Assembly: GCF_019402445.1 (NCBI RefSeq)
Contig: NZ_SRZM01000347.1
Coordinates: forward strand, 1-6,468
Origin: Brachyspira pilosicoli
GTDB taxonomy: Bacteria; Spirochaetota; Brachyspiria; Brachyspirales; Brachyspiraceae
Direction of reading: 5' to 3'
DNA: 6,468 nt
The position numbers and the translations under genes were made by a program. Under the pieces are notes generated by a model. That model did not search any database and had not been told where the DNA came from. It was given only the letters and a program-made list of their open reading frames with translations. This document shows, piece after piece, positions 1-6,468 of this stretch (positions within the stretch are counted from its first letter, which is position 1; each line of letters begins with the position of its first letter).

Positions 1-45
1 CGTCAAAGTTTTTACCCTACGGGTACGCTTTGCGAAAAGTGCAAA
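1..45. repeat. Modular repeat, copy A
   Basis: This segment contains CGTCAAAG (1-8), ACGCTTTGC (25-33) and AAAAGTGCAAA (35-45), each found again exactly at 304-342. It can fold as nested inverted repeats: CAAAG (4-8) pairs with CTTTG (28-32), and inside it TACCC (13-17) pairs with GGGTA (21-25) around a 3-base loop. The copy may start before the window. The identical words are seen directly; that they form one repeat family is inferred. Confidence 0.5.
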
Positions 46-130
46 ATATTTTAGTTTTATATCTAAGAAGTATGTAAATAATATATTGTATTTTTTTACT
101 ATATATAAATTGTACTTCATAAAAATGCAG

Positions 131-230
131 TCTTTTTGCTTCTTTGGGTCACGCCACAGGCACTCCCTTCGGTCGCAAAAAAAGTGGGGTGCTACACGGT
201 GTGTACTTCGTTAAGGGCAAAGCCATGCAA
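131..230. other. GC-rich island, possible structured RNA
   Basis: A hand count gives 51 G/C in these 100 bases, against 12 of 70 in 61-130 and 3 of 60 in 231-290. Local GC islands in AT-rich genomes often mark structured RNAs. A possible stem pairs GCACTCCC (160-167) with GGGGTGC (186-192), with a bulge or wobble. I do not recognise tRNA, tmRNA, 6S, SRP or RNase P signatures. It may equally be the GC-rich part of a dispersed repeat. The strand is not determined. Confidence 0.3.
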
Positions 231-253
231 ATATTTTTATTTAAAAAATATTT
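229..253. repeat. Perfect AT-only inverted repeat
   Basis: AAATATTTTT (229-238) and AAAAATATTT (244-253) are perfect reverse complements around a 5-base loop, followed by four more T on the plus strand. The shape resembles a terminator for rightward transcription out of the GC-rich island. However, the stem has no G-C pair and would be unstable in RNA, so a terminator is not called. Confidence 0.4.
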
Positions 254-303
254 TTTTGATATTAATTTATATTTTTATTTTATTCAACTTTTTCCCGCAG
301 TTC

Positions 304-342
304 ACGCTTTGCAGACTTCGTCAAAGAACCAAAAAGTGCAAA
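304..342. repeat. Modular repeat, copy B (word order changed)
   Basis: This segment contains ACGCTTTGC (304-312), CGTCAAAG (319-326) and AAAAGTGCAAA (332-342). The first two words are swapped relative to copy A, so CTTTG (307-311) now precedes its complement CAAAG (322-326) and again can form a small hairpin. In both copies the third word runs on into an ATATTT-rich tail. A partial third echo, CAAAGTGCAA, lies at 370-379. Confidence 0.5.
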
Positions 343-488
343 TATTTAAGTTTTTCTCTTACGTTTAGCCAAAGTGCAAGTTAAGAAAGGAATACTAATT
401 ATATTTTATATACTAAATATTAAAACAACATAAATATTTATTAATATACTCTTGAGACAAGTATATATAAAACTATACTTAAATATAA

Positions 489-809
489 TCAATAATCTAG
501 TTTTATAAGATAATCTATTTTATCTACAAGCTTAGAGAAAGGACGCTCTACATTTATCATTGAGTTTTCTAATGCATTGCCGTTTTCATCTTCTATATAT
601 ATCTCATAAAATAATTCTTTATGATCTTCTTTGTTTTCAAATGTAAGTCTTATAAAAATAAAATCATTGATATTTATTCTGTCTAATTTAGGCTCATATT
701 CAAGCTTTTTTATCTCTTTGCTTAATAACTCTTTGCCTAAATGCTCTACTACAACATTGTATATAGATTCTAATTCTTTTCTTATATAATGTACGTTATT
801 ATCAAACAT
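489..809 (-). CDS. Hypothetical small acidic protein (106 aa)
   Basis: I do not recognise this family. The protein has no signal peptide, membrane segment or cysteine, so it is probably a soluble cytoplasmic protein. It is acidic (about 23 Asp/Glu against about 15 Lys/Arg). The first 40 residues look helical and charged. Residues about 45-75 look like beta strands (FIFIRLTFEN, then LFYEIYIEDENGN), suggesting a small alpha/beta fold. The ATG at 809 is preceded by AGGGG (815-819) at 5 bases, a good ribosome binding site. It starts 14 bases after the stop of the foldase-like gene with no room for a promoter, so the two are very likely co-transcribed. Translation ends at TGA. Composition matches the neighbouring genes. 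No function is proposed. Confidence 0.85.
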   Translation of the reverse strand: MFDNNVHYIRKELESIYNVVVEHLGKELLSKEIKKLEYEPKLDRININDFIFIRLTFENKEDHKELFYEIYIEDENGNALENSMINVERPFSKLVDKIDYLIKLDY

Positions 810-823
810 AAATACCCCTAATG

Positions 824-2290
824 TTATCTTACTTTATGTCTTTTTATTTTAGCTTCTTCCATAGATTTATTTTCCCATTCTATAGATATATTAGCAACTG
901 TTGCATTTAATAATTCTTTTCTTGCAGCATTTTTTTGAGCAGTATCTAATGATGCTAGTTTGTTCATATCAGCTTTTTCTTCTGATAAAACTTTTATAAC
1001 AGCAACACCATTATTTAATTTTATAACCTCGCTTTTATCTCCTACATTCAAAGAAAATACAGTGCTATTAAATATAGGGCTAGATGAATCTGGTATAACA
1101 TTTTTATCAGTAGAATTTATGAAACCTTGAGCATAAGAAAATGGTGCTGAAGATTTATAGTATTTTATATTTCCATTGTTTAAAGTAGCAAAATTATTGT
1201 TATTGGCAACCGCATTTTTCAATACTTCTACTTGTTTAGATTTTTCTGCTTCAACTAATACTTTAAGATTAGCATTTAAATAACTATCTCTTAAAACTCC
1301 AGAATTAACATCTGTGTATTTTTCTGGTAATCTTATATCATTAACTAATACAACATAATAAACGCCATTAACATTGATAGGAGAGAGTAGAGTATTAGTA
1401 GTAATTTGTGTGTTTGTAAATACTCTGTCAGCTATGTTTTTATCAATTTCCATTCTTGTAACATAGCCTAAATGATAATCATTTGTGTAAATACTTTTTT
1501 CTGCTACAGTTTTATCAAATAAAGTAATATCATTTTTAAGAGTTTTATATACATTTTCTGCTTCTTTAGCATTAGCCATAAGTATCCAAGATATGTCAGC
1601 CTGTACAAAATTAGTTTTATTATCATTAAAATATTTGTCTATATCTGCCTCAAGTATATCTGCATTTCTTACTATCTCAGAAGCATCGATATAAAGCATC
1701 TCAATATCTCTTTTTGTGAGATTTTTGATATATTGTCTTTCTAATTCTAAAGAATTGATTTTAACACTATTAAATAACTCTAAAGCTATAGTTTGAGCCA
1801 TAACGGTTTCTTTTAAATCTTTTTCTATTCTAATTTTTTCTGATTGAGGAGTATTTTTAATAAAAGCGTCATAAGCCATTTGGTTATAATTACCATTGCT
1901 GTCTATAAATTGGCTTTGCATATATTGAAGTATTATTTTATCACTTACAGTTATATTTTTTGCTGCTAAATCATCTAAAAGTATAGTAGTAACAGCTCTT
2001 CTAAAAGCTAAATCTTCTATATTGGCATATATATCAGCATTCATTGGTATTCCAAATTGTTGGTAATAATTTTCTATTTCTCTAAAAGCTTTACCATAAG
2101 GACTTGTAGAAGTATAGTATATAGGAGTACCATTAACAGAACCTATAGTAGGAGTTTTCTGACTTCCTCTAGTATCTATTACCAAAAAATATACTATAAG
2201 TAAAATGGATACAGCAGATACTCCAAGCCATTGCAAAGTTTTAACTACAGGACTCTTTTTTTTGATTACTATTTTTTTATTAGATGACAT
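824..2290 (-). CDS. Membrane-anchored SurA/PpiD-like protein, degenerate parvulin domains
   Basis: This is a 488-residue envelope protein, probably a periplasmic chaperone. A Lys-rich N-terminus (residues 1-17) precedes one hydrophobic segment (about 18-38) with no clear cleavage site, so it should be anchored with the bulk outside the cytoplasm. Residues about 48-180 resemble a SurA_N-type region (IGSVNGTPIYY, then a helix-rich part). Residues about 232-320 follow the parvulin (PpiC) pattern: SWILM, the AxxxYKTLKND helix, then YHLGYVTR, and finally NGVYYVVLVNDI. The two catalytic His positions are instead Trp235 and about Tyr311, so isomerase activity is doubtful. Residues about 410-436 (VFSLNVGDKSEVIKLNNG) look like the C-terminal half of a second parvulin domain. 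The ATG at 2290 has GAGGA (2298-2302) 7 bases upstream, and a strong promoter lies further up. The family is a confident inference from pattern; exact orthology to PpiD, PrsA or SurA is not established. Confidence 0.85.
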   Translation of the reverse strand: MSSNKKIVIKKKSPVVKTLQWLGVSAVSILLIVYFLVIDTRGSQKTPTIGSVNGTPIYYTSTSPYGKAFREIENYYQQFGIPMNADIYANIEDLAFRRAVTTILLDDLAAKNITVSDKIILQYMQSQFIDSNGNYNQMAYDAFIKNTPQSEKIRIEKDLKETVMAQTIALELFNSVKINSLELERQYIKNLTKRDIEMLYIDASEIVRNADILEADIDKYFNDNKTNFVQADISWILMANAKEAENVYKTLKNDITLFDKTVAEKSIYTNDYHLGYVTRMEIDKNIADRVFTNTQITTNTLLSPINVNGVYYVVLVNDIRLPEKYTDVNSGVLRDSYLNANLKVLVEAEKSKQVEVLKNAVANNNNFATLNNGNIKYYKSSAPFSYAQGFINSTDKNVIPDSSSPIFNSTVFSLNVGDKSEVIKLNNGVAVIKVLSEEKADMNKLASLDTAQKNAARKELLNATVANISIEWENKSMEEAKIKRHKVR

Positions 2291-2315
2291 TTATTTATCC
2301 TCAAAGATTTTTTAT

Positions 2316-2339
2316 TAATTAACTTTAATATGTTAATTA
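2316..2339. promoter_or_regulatory. Dyad over the promoter start; operator- or dif-like
   Basis: TAATTAAC (2316-2323) and GTTAATTA (2332-2339) form a perfect 8-bp inverted repeat around an 8-base spacer. It covers part of the -10 box and the expected transcription start, a typical repressor position. The right half contains TATGTTAA (2329-2336), the same octamer as in the XerD arm of E. coli dif. Chance is a real alternative in such AT-rich DNA. Confidence 0.35.
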
Positions 2340-2364
2340 TATAAAAAAGATTCCAAAAAATCAA
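2336..2364 (-). promoter_or_regulatory. Sigma70-like promoter of the foldase-like gene
   Basis: Reading the minus strand, TTGATT (2359-2364) and a perfect TATAAT (2336-2341) are separated by exactly 17 bases. Transcription would start near 2329, giving a leader of about 40 bases before the ATG at 2290. The -35 box starts about 20 bases after the xer stop, so the foldase-like gene and the 106-residue gene can be expressed independently of the upstream genes. A dyad (2316-2339) overlaps the -10 box and the start point. Confidence 0.7.
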
Positions 2365-2385
2365 GTAATTTTCTATTTGTATATT

Positions 2386-3309
2386 TTATTTTGAATGTGG
2401 ATGTGCTCTATTGTATACTTCAAAAAGCCTATCATTTGTAACATGAGTATATCTTTGAGTAGTTGATATGCTTTCATGACCTAGTAATTCTTGAACACCT
2501 CTAATTTCAGCATCATTATTTAAAAGATGTGTGGCGAATGTATGTCTTAAAGTATGCGGAGAAAAATCTACACTTATATTAGCCATTCTCATAAGTCTTT
2601 TCATTGAGTTTCTAACGCTTCTATCGCTTATAGGTTTTCCAAATCTGTTTACAAACAAATAATTATTATTAGCACCATATTCTCTTTGTATAATTGCTCT
2701 TTTTTGCATATACAAATCCCAATTATCATATATTATAGGTATTAATGGTATCTCTCTTACCTTTGAACCTTTACCAAGTATTCTTAAAGTAGTGGACCCT
2801 TTATGCATCATATTAAGCTTAATAGATATTAACTCTGAAGCTCTTAAACCTATAGCATACATAAATATAGCCATCATTTTATCTCTTATAATAGTAAAAT
2901 CATTTTCATCATCTATTTCTAATATTTTATCTATATCATTAAGTGATAAAAACTTAGCTATATGCTCTTCTCTTTTAGGGCTTTTCATGTTTATTATTCT
3001 AGTTTTATCTGAGTATCCATTTCTTATTAAATATTTATAGAATTTCTTTATAGAAGAAAGATGTCTTGAAGTTGTGGCATTTTTTAATTTTTTATTTTTT
3101 AATGATGCAAAATAATCTCTTATAGTGTAGTGAGTAGCATCGTTAAAGTCTATATTATTATCTTCTAAGAATTTTATATATTCTTTTAAATCTTTAGTAT
3201 AACTATTGATTGTATGAGCGGCATAATTTAAAGTCTGTAAATAATCAGCAAACTCTTCTAATAAATTTTCTAGTTCATTAGCCTCTATTCTTTTTAATTG
3301 ATTTTCCAT
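2386..3309 (-). CDS. xerC/D: Xer-type tyrosine recombinase (XerC/XerD)
   Basis: This 307-residue tyrosine recombinase breaks and rejoins DNA through a 3'-phosphotyrosine. Xer proteins act at dif in the cytoplasm to resolve chromosome dimers. Residues about 10-98 form the SAM-like N-terminal core-binding domain. The catalytic domain holds Arg156 (GLRASEL), Lys180 (GKGSK), His252 and Arg255 (HTLRHTFATH), His278 (LLGH) and the nucleophile Tyr287 (QRYTH). The spacings 24, 72, 3, 23 and 9 equal those of E. coli XerD (148, 172, 244, 247, 270, 279). Length fits Xer, and no extra phage-type arm-binding domain is seen. The tail NRAHPHSK looks slightly more XerC-like, but the XerC/XerD choice is not secure. 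ATG at 3309 is chosen over TTG at 3315 because of the ribosome binding site. It follows the RND gene by about 91 bases without a convincing promoter of its own. Confidence 0.93.
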   Translation of the reverse strand: MENQLKRIEANELENLLEEFADYLQTLNYAAHTINSYTKDLKEYIKFLEDNNIDFNDATHYTIRDYFASLKNKKLKNATTSRHLSSIKKFYKYLIRNGYSDKTRIINMKSPKREEHIAKFLSLNDIDKILEIDDENDFTIIRDKMMAIFMYAIGLRASELISIKLNMMHKGSTTLRILGKGSKVREIPLIPIIYDNWDLYMQKRAIIQREYGANNNYLFVNRFGKPISDRSVRNSMKRLMRMANISVDFSPHTLRHTFATHLLNNDAEIRGVQELLGHESISTTQRYTHVTNDRLFEVYNRAHPHSK

Positions 3310-3316
3310 AAACAAA

Positions 3317-3323
3317 CCCTTTC
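3317..3323 (-). promoter_or_regulatory. Ribosome binding site that fixes the xer start
   Basis: On the minus strand GAAAGGG lies 7 bases before the ATG at 3309, a normal distance. The in-frame TTG at 3315 lies only 1 base after it, too close for initiation. The protein therefore starts MENQLKR rather than two residues earlier. Confidence 0.75.
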
Positions 3324-3400
3324 AATAATATAGTACTTAAATAATTATCGAAAGTTTTATTTATAAATTTATGAAGTATGTTAACTACAGTGAATTTTTA

Positions 3401-6400
3401 TTAATCATATTTTCTTTTTATATCGAATCTATTTCTAAAACTAGAATATACTGCAGGTATTATTATAAGAGTAAATACTGTAGAAAATAAAAGCCCACCG
3501 CAAACAGCAGTAGCCAATGGTTTATACATCTCTGTGCCGTTTCCTATTTTTAGCATCATAGGAAGCATTCCTAAAATTGTGGTTAAAGAAGTCATAAGTA
3601 CAGGCTTTAATCTTCTTTTACAGGCTCTTAAAGCTGATTCATTCCAAGAAATATTCTCTTCTAGTACAACTTTATTCATATAATCTATTAAAACTATTCC
3701 ATTGTTTACAACTATACCAACGAGCATTATAATACCTATTGCACTATATACGTTTAAAGTTTCACCACTAATATAAAGAAATATTAATGCTCCAAATAAA
3801 GCAAAAGGTACAGACAAAGATATTACAAAAGGCGTTATGTATGATTCAAATTGTCCTGCTATTATCGCATAAACAAATACTATAGCCATTATTAACGATA
3901 TTAGTAATTGCTGAAATGATTCCTGCATATCCTCATAATCACCTGAAAAATTTATTAAAAATCCGCTTGGTATATATATTTTATTTAATTCTTCTCTTAT
4001 ATCTGCTATTATTTCGTTTACAGCTCTTCCATATGAACTTGCTGTTATCTCTATTATTCTATTATCATTTTTTCTGTTTATTTCTGTAGGACCTGTTGAT
4101 TTAGATATTTGTACTACAGAGGATATTGGTATAATGTTTGTTCCTGTTGGTATCATTAATTTATACACGCCGTCTATATTATCTCTTGTGCTGTCTTCAA
4201 GCCTTACAACTATATCAGAATCTATATATAAAGAGTTTTCTAATGTCATAGTGCTAGCCACTGTTCCGCTAAAAGATGTACGAATTATACTTCCTATAGT
4301 ATCTAAGCTAATACCTATTTTTGATATTAAATCTCTGTTTATAGTAAATAATATTTCATGATTTGAGTCATCTTCTTTTATAAGCACATTTCTTATTCCT
4401 TCTACTTTAGAAACTGCATTAATAACATTGCTTGCCACATCATAACCAATATCTAAATTATCTCCAACTAATTCTATTATAATAGAGCTGTAATCTTTAG
4501 GTTTTCCCATAGCAACATTTTCTGAGTTTAATTCTATTCTTCCTGGGTAGCCATTTACTTTATTTCTTATCTCTTCTATATAATAGTTAATATCTTTATC
4601 TCTTCCTTTTTCTCTATCTATTAATTTTACTCTCACCTCTCCATGATGTTCATTTCGCCCTGTTCTCACTCTTGTTTCATAATAATCTATATTTTCTCCA
4701 ACACTATTTTCTATATCATCTTCCATTCTGTCAATAAATAAATCTGTAAATTGCACCCTAGTTCCAACAGGCATTCTTAGTCTTGATATTATAGTTCCCG
4801 CATCGGATACAGGATAGCCTTCTTTTGGTATTTTTATAAGCATTAATAATAGTAAAGAAAATAACACTGAAAATATTATTAAAAATGATTTTCTTTTATT
4901 TTTCATCACTAATGATAATAGTGTTAAATAAAACTTTTCTGTTTTGCTATGAATATTATTTTGAAAAAATGTCTCTAATTTTGTAAACTTAAAACTGTTG
5001 TTTTTAATTCTAGAAGCAAGTAAAGGTACTATTGTGATAGCCACAAAAAGAGAAGTTAATAGCGATATTGATACGGTTAAACATAAATCACTAAACATTT
5101 GTTCCACTTGACCTTTTACAAATAAAAATGGCAAAAAAACTGATACGCTTGTTAGAGTTGATGCTGTTATTGCGACAGAAACTTCACTAGCACCATTTGC
5201 CGATGCTTTTATATTATCTATTATATTATTGGAGTTTTTATTATGTATAAAAATGTTTTCAAGCACTACTATAGAGTTGTCTAGCATCATTCCAACACCA
5301 AGGACTAATCCTGAAAGAGATATAATATTTATTGATATATCCAAAAAATACATTAATATAAATGTTGTTATTACTGATATTGGTATTGATATTGATATTA
5401 TAATTACACTTTTTATATCCCATAAATATATCATAAGAATTATTATTGCAAATAAAGCCCCTTGCCATATTGTGCTTATTACATTTTTTATTGAGTTATT
5501 GATTGTATCAGAGCTATTGAATAATACTTTATAATATATTCCATAAGGCAACTCCATTGTTTCTAATCTTTTATTAACATCTCTTGATATTTGTATGATA
5601 TTAGCACCAGATTCTTTTGTTATAGCTACACTTACTGCCTTTTGACCATTGATTCTTACTATCTCAGCTTCATCATCATAATATTCATACACATTTGCTA
5701 TATCTCTTATTTTTACAGGATATATATTATTTTTTAAAGCTACAACTACATTTTCTATATCATTTATATTTTTAAACTCTCCTTTGGTTCTTATTCCATA
5801 TTTATAAACTCCCTCATAAGTTTCGCCTCCAACTATATTTTGATTTTCTATAGAGAGAGTTTTTACTATATCATTAATATTTATAAAATATGCATTTAGT
5901 CTATTTAGGTTTATATCTACATAAATAGTTTTTTTAAGTCCGCCTCTTATCTCTGTTTGTGCTACTCCTTCAATTTGTTCTAATGATGTGAGTATTCTGC
6001 TGTCTATTAAATCATATAATGCACTTAAATTATCAATACCAAAAAATGCTATCTCCATTATAGGGCTAGCATCGCTTGAAAACTTTGAAATATTTGGATT
6101 ATCAACATCATCTGGCAGCTCGCTTCTTATCATATCTATTGCTTCTCTGATATCATCTGCAGCAGTTTGTAAATCAGTTCCCCAATTAAACTCTATTTCT
6201 ATATTAGATTCTGATTCTTTTGATTTTGATTTTATGTTCTTTACATTATTTACTGAAGATATAGCACTTTCTATTAGCCTTGTAACATTTTTTTCAACTT
6301 CTTCTGGAGCAGAGTTTTCGTATACTGTTTTTACGCTTATAATAGGAATCTCCATATTAGGTAAATAATCTACTTTTAATTTAGATATACTTACAAATCC

Positions 6401-6468
6401 TATTATAAATACAGAAACTAAAGTAACAGATACTGTAGTAGGTTTATTTATTATAAATAGTATAAACT
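3401..6468 (-). CDS. RND efflux transporter, HAE1 (AcrB/SwrC) type, 5' end cut
   Basis: This is an inner-membrane pump of the resistance-nodulation-division superfamily, a proton-driven exporter that normally works as a trimer with an adaptor and an outer-membrane channel. The frame is open to the window edge. Upstream of the Met codon at 6353-6355 it encodes about 37 more residues (INKPTTVSVTLVSVFIIGFV, then LKVDYLPN) forming TM1, so that Met is internal and only a few residues are missing. Numbering from it: first porter loop to about 290; TM2-TM6 about 296-446; TM7 about 488-508; second porter loop to about 812; TM8-TM12 about 815-972. TM4 reads MMLDNSIVVLEN and TM10 reads GIVVNNGIVLIDY. 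Asp359 matches AcrB Asp407, but Asp408 is Asn360 and Lys940 is Asn884; Arg915 and Thr922 match Arg971 and Thr978. The porter segment LPDDVDNPNISK and this TM4 fit HAE1 rather than heavy-metal pumps. The substrate is unknown. An adaptor gene would be expected just beyond the right edge. Confidence 0.93.
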   Translation of the reverse strand, partial: FILFIINKPTTVSVTLVSVFIIGFVSISKLKVDYLPNMEIPIISVKTVYENSAPEEVEKNVTRLIESAISSVNNVKNIKSKSKESESNIEIEFNWGTDLQTAADDIREAIDMIRSELPDDVDNPNISKFSSDASPIMEIAFFGIDNLSALYDLIDSRILTSLEQIEGVAQTEIRGGLKKTIYVDINLNRLNAYFININDIVKTLSIENQNIVGGETYEGVYKYGIRTKGEFKNINDIENVVVALKNNIYPVKIRDIANVYEYYDDEAEIVRINGQKAVSVAITKESGANIIQISRDVNKRLETMELPYGIYYKVLFNSSDTINNSIKNVISTIWQGALFAIIILMIYLWDIKSVIIISISIPISVITTFILMYFLDISINIISLSGLVLGVGMMLDNSIVVLENIFIHNKNSNNIIDNIKASANGASEVSVAITASTLTSVSVFLPFLFVKGQVEQMFSDLCLTVSISLLTSLFVAITIVPLLASRIKNNSFKFTKLETFFQNNIHSKTEKFYLTLLSLVMKNKRKSFLIIFSVLFSLLLLMLIKIPKEGYPVSDAGTIISRLRMPVGTRVQFTDLFIDRMEDDIENSVGENIDYYETRVRTGRNEHHGEVRVKLIDREKGRDKDINYYIEEIRNKVNGYPGRIELNSENVAMGKPKDYSSIIIELVGDNLDIGYDVASNVINAVSKVEGIRNVLIKEDDSNHEILFTINRDLISKIGISLDTIGSIIRTSFSGTVASTMTLENSLYIDSDIVVRLEDSTRDNIDGVYKLMIPTGTNIIPISSVVQISKSTGPTEINRKNDNRIIEITASSYGRAVNEIIADIREELNKIYIPSGFLINFSGDYEDMQESFQQLLISLIMAIVFVYAIIAGQFESYITPFVISLSVPFALFGALIFLYISGETLNVYSAIGIIMLVGIVVNNGIVLIDYMNKVVLEENISWNESALRACKRRLKPVLMTSLTTILGMLPMMLKIGNGTEMYKPLATAVCGGLLFSTVFTLIIIPAVYSSFRNRFDIKRKYD

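Larger units (their letters stand above)
1..488. other. Gene-free region with shuffled short repeats
   Basis: No credible protein gene is seen on either strand. The stretch is a mosaic of very AT-rich segments and one GC-rich island (131-230). The word CAAAG or its complement CTTTG occurs seven times (4-8, 28-32, 142-146, 218-222, 307-311, 322-326, 370-374), and several longer words recur in a different order. It lies downstream of the last minus-strand gene. No tRNA or rRNA is recognisable. A dispersed intergenic repeat of the host genome, a decayed element or a structured RNA locus would all fit; the sequence alone does not decide between them. Confidence 0.6.

Noticed and set aside
136..384. 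Two overlapping plus-strand open frames (136-384 and 144-368) in the gene-free region
   Set aside because: They overlap in different frames, cross the GC-rich island and the AT hairpin, give low-complexity Phe/Ile/Tyr-rich peptides and lack a good ribosome binding site. They look like chance frames in a repeat.
410..480. Intrinsic terminator after the 106-aa gene
   Set aside because: There are AT-rich inverted repeats (for example AAGTATA/TATACTT at 459-480), but no G-C-rich stem followed by a T run on the minus strand.
1..488. CRISPR array or tRNA gene
   Set aside because: The repeated words are short, irregularly spaced and reordered, unlike CRISPR repeats, and no cloverleaf with a TTC-type T-loop can be drawn.
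2341..2364. Terminator for xer: GATT/AATC stem followed by T6 on the minus strand
   Set aside because: The stem has only 4 base pairs and lies within the promoter spacer of the next gene; it is too weak to call.
2792..3040. Plus-strand open frame opposite the recombinase gene
   Set aside because: It lies wholly antisense to a confidently assigned xer gene and has a biased Ile/Leu/Ser composition typical of antisense frames in AT-rich coding DNA.
2386..3309. Phage or integron integrase, implying a mobile element
   Set aside because: Length, domain layout and catalytic spacing match Xer proteins exactly. No cargo, att duplication or tRNA target is seen nearby.
3310..3400. Separate promoter for xer
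   Set aside because: The TATATT at 3327-3332 has no good -35 box and would start transcription inside the ribosome binding site; TTAACA further up lacks a -10 box at the right distance.
4134..6368. Open frames in other frames over the RND gene (4134-4361, 5229-5534, 5259-5468, 5988-6368)
   Set aside because: All lie inside the continuous RND reading frame, which matches its family throughout, so they are shadows.

Overview
The window is very AT-rich with short intergenic gaps. Its genes encode an RND exporter and an N-terminally anchored periplasmic chaperone-like protein, so the host is a two-membrane bacterium. Codons favour A/T at third positions, and TGG is used for Trp (for example in the NWGTD segment of the RND protein). 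The combination best fits an AT-rich spirochaete such as Brachyspira. That assignment is an inference from composition, gene style and the look of the gene-free repeat region, not a database match.

All four supported protein genes are on the minus strand, so transcription runs from high to low coordinates. First comes an HAE1-type RND transporter (3401 to the right edge). Its reading frame stays open through the window end, so the gene is cut at its 5' end. Next is a Xer-type tyrosine recombinase (2386-3309) with the full R-K-H-R-H-Y catalytic set. After a strong sigma70-like promoter (2336-2364) comes a membrane-anchored SurA/PpiD-like protein with degenerate parvulin domains (824-2290). A 106-residue acidic protein of unknown function follows 14 bases later (489-809), probably in the same transcript.

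Bases 1-488 carry no convincing gene. They hold shuffled copies of short words (CGTCAAAG, ACGCTTTGC, AAAAGTGCAAA), several small inverted repeats, a 100-base island counted at 51% GC between flanks of about 17% and 5% GC, and a perfect AT-only 10-bp hairpin. This looks like a dispersed repeat or remnant, or possibly a structured RNA.

The genes do not form an obvious single pathway. The RND pump and the foldase-like protein both concern the cell envelope, and Xer normally resolves chromosome dimers. No clearly new system is visible. The points most worth checking are the GC-rich island with its modular repeats, the dif-like/dyad sequences on both sides of xer, the foldase that has lost its parvulin histidines, and its unknown small partner.
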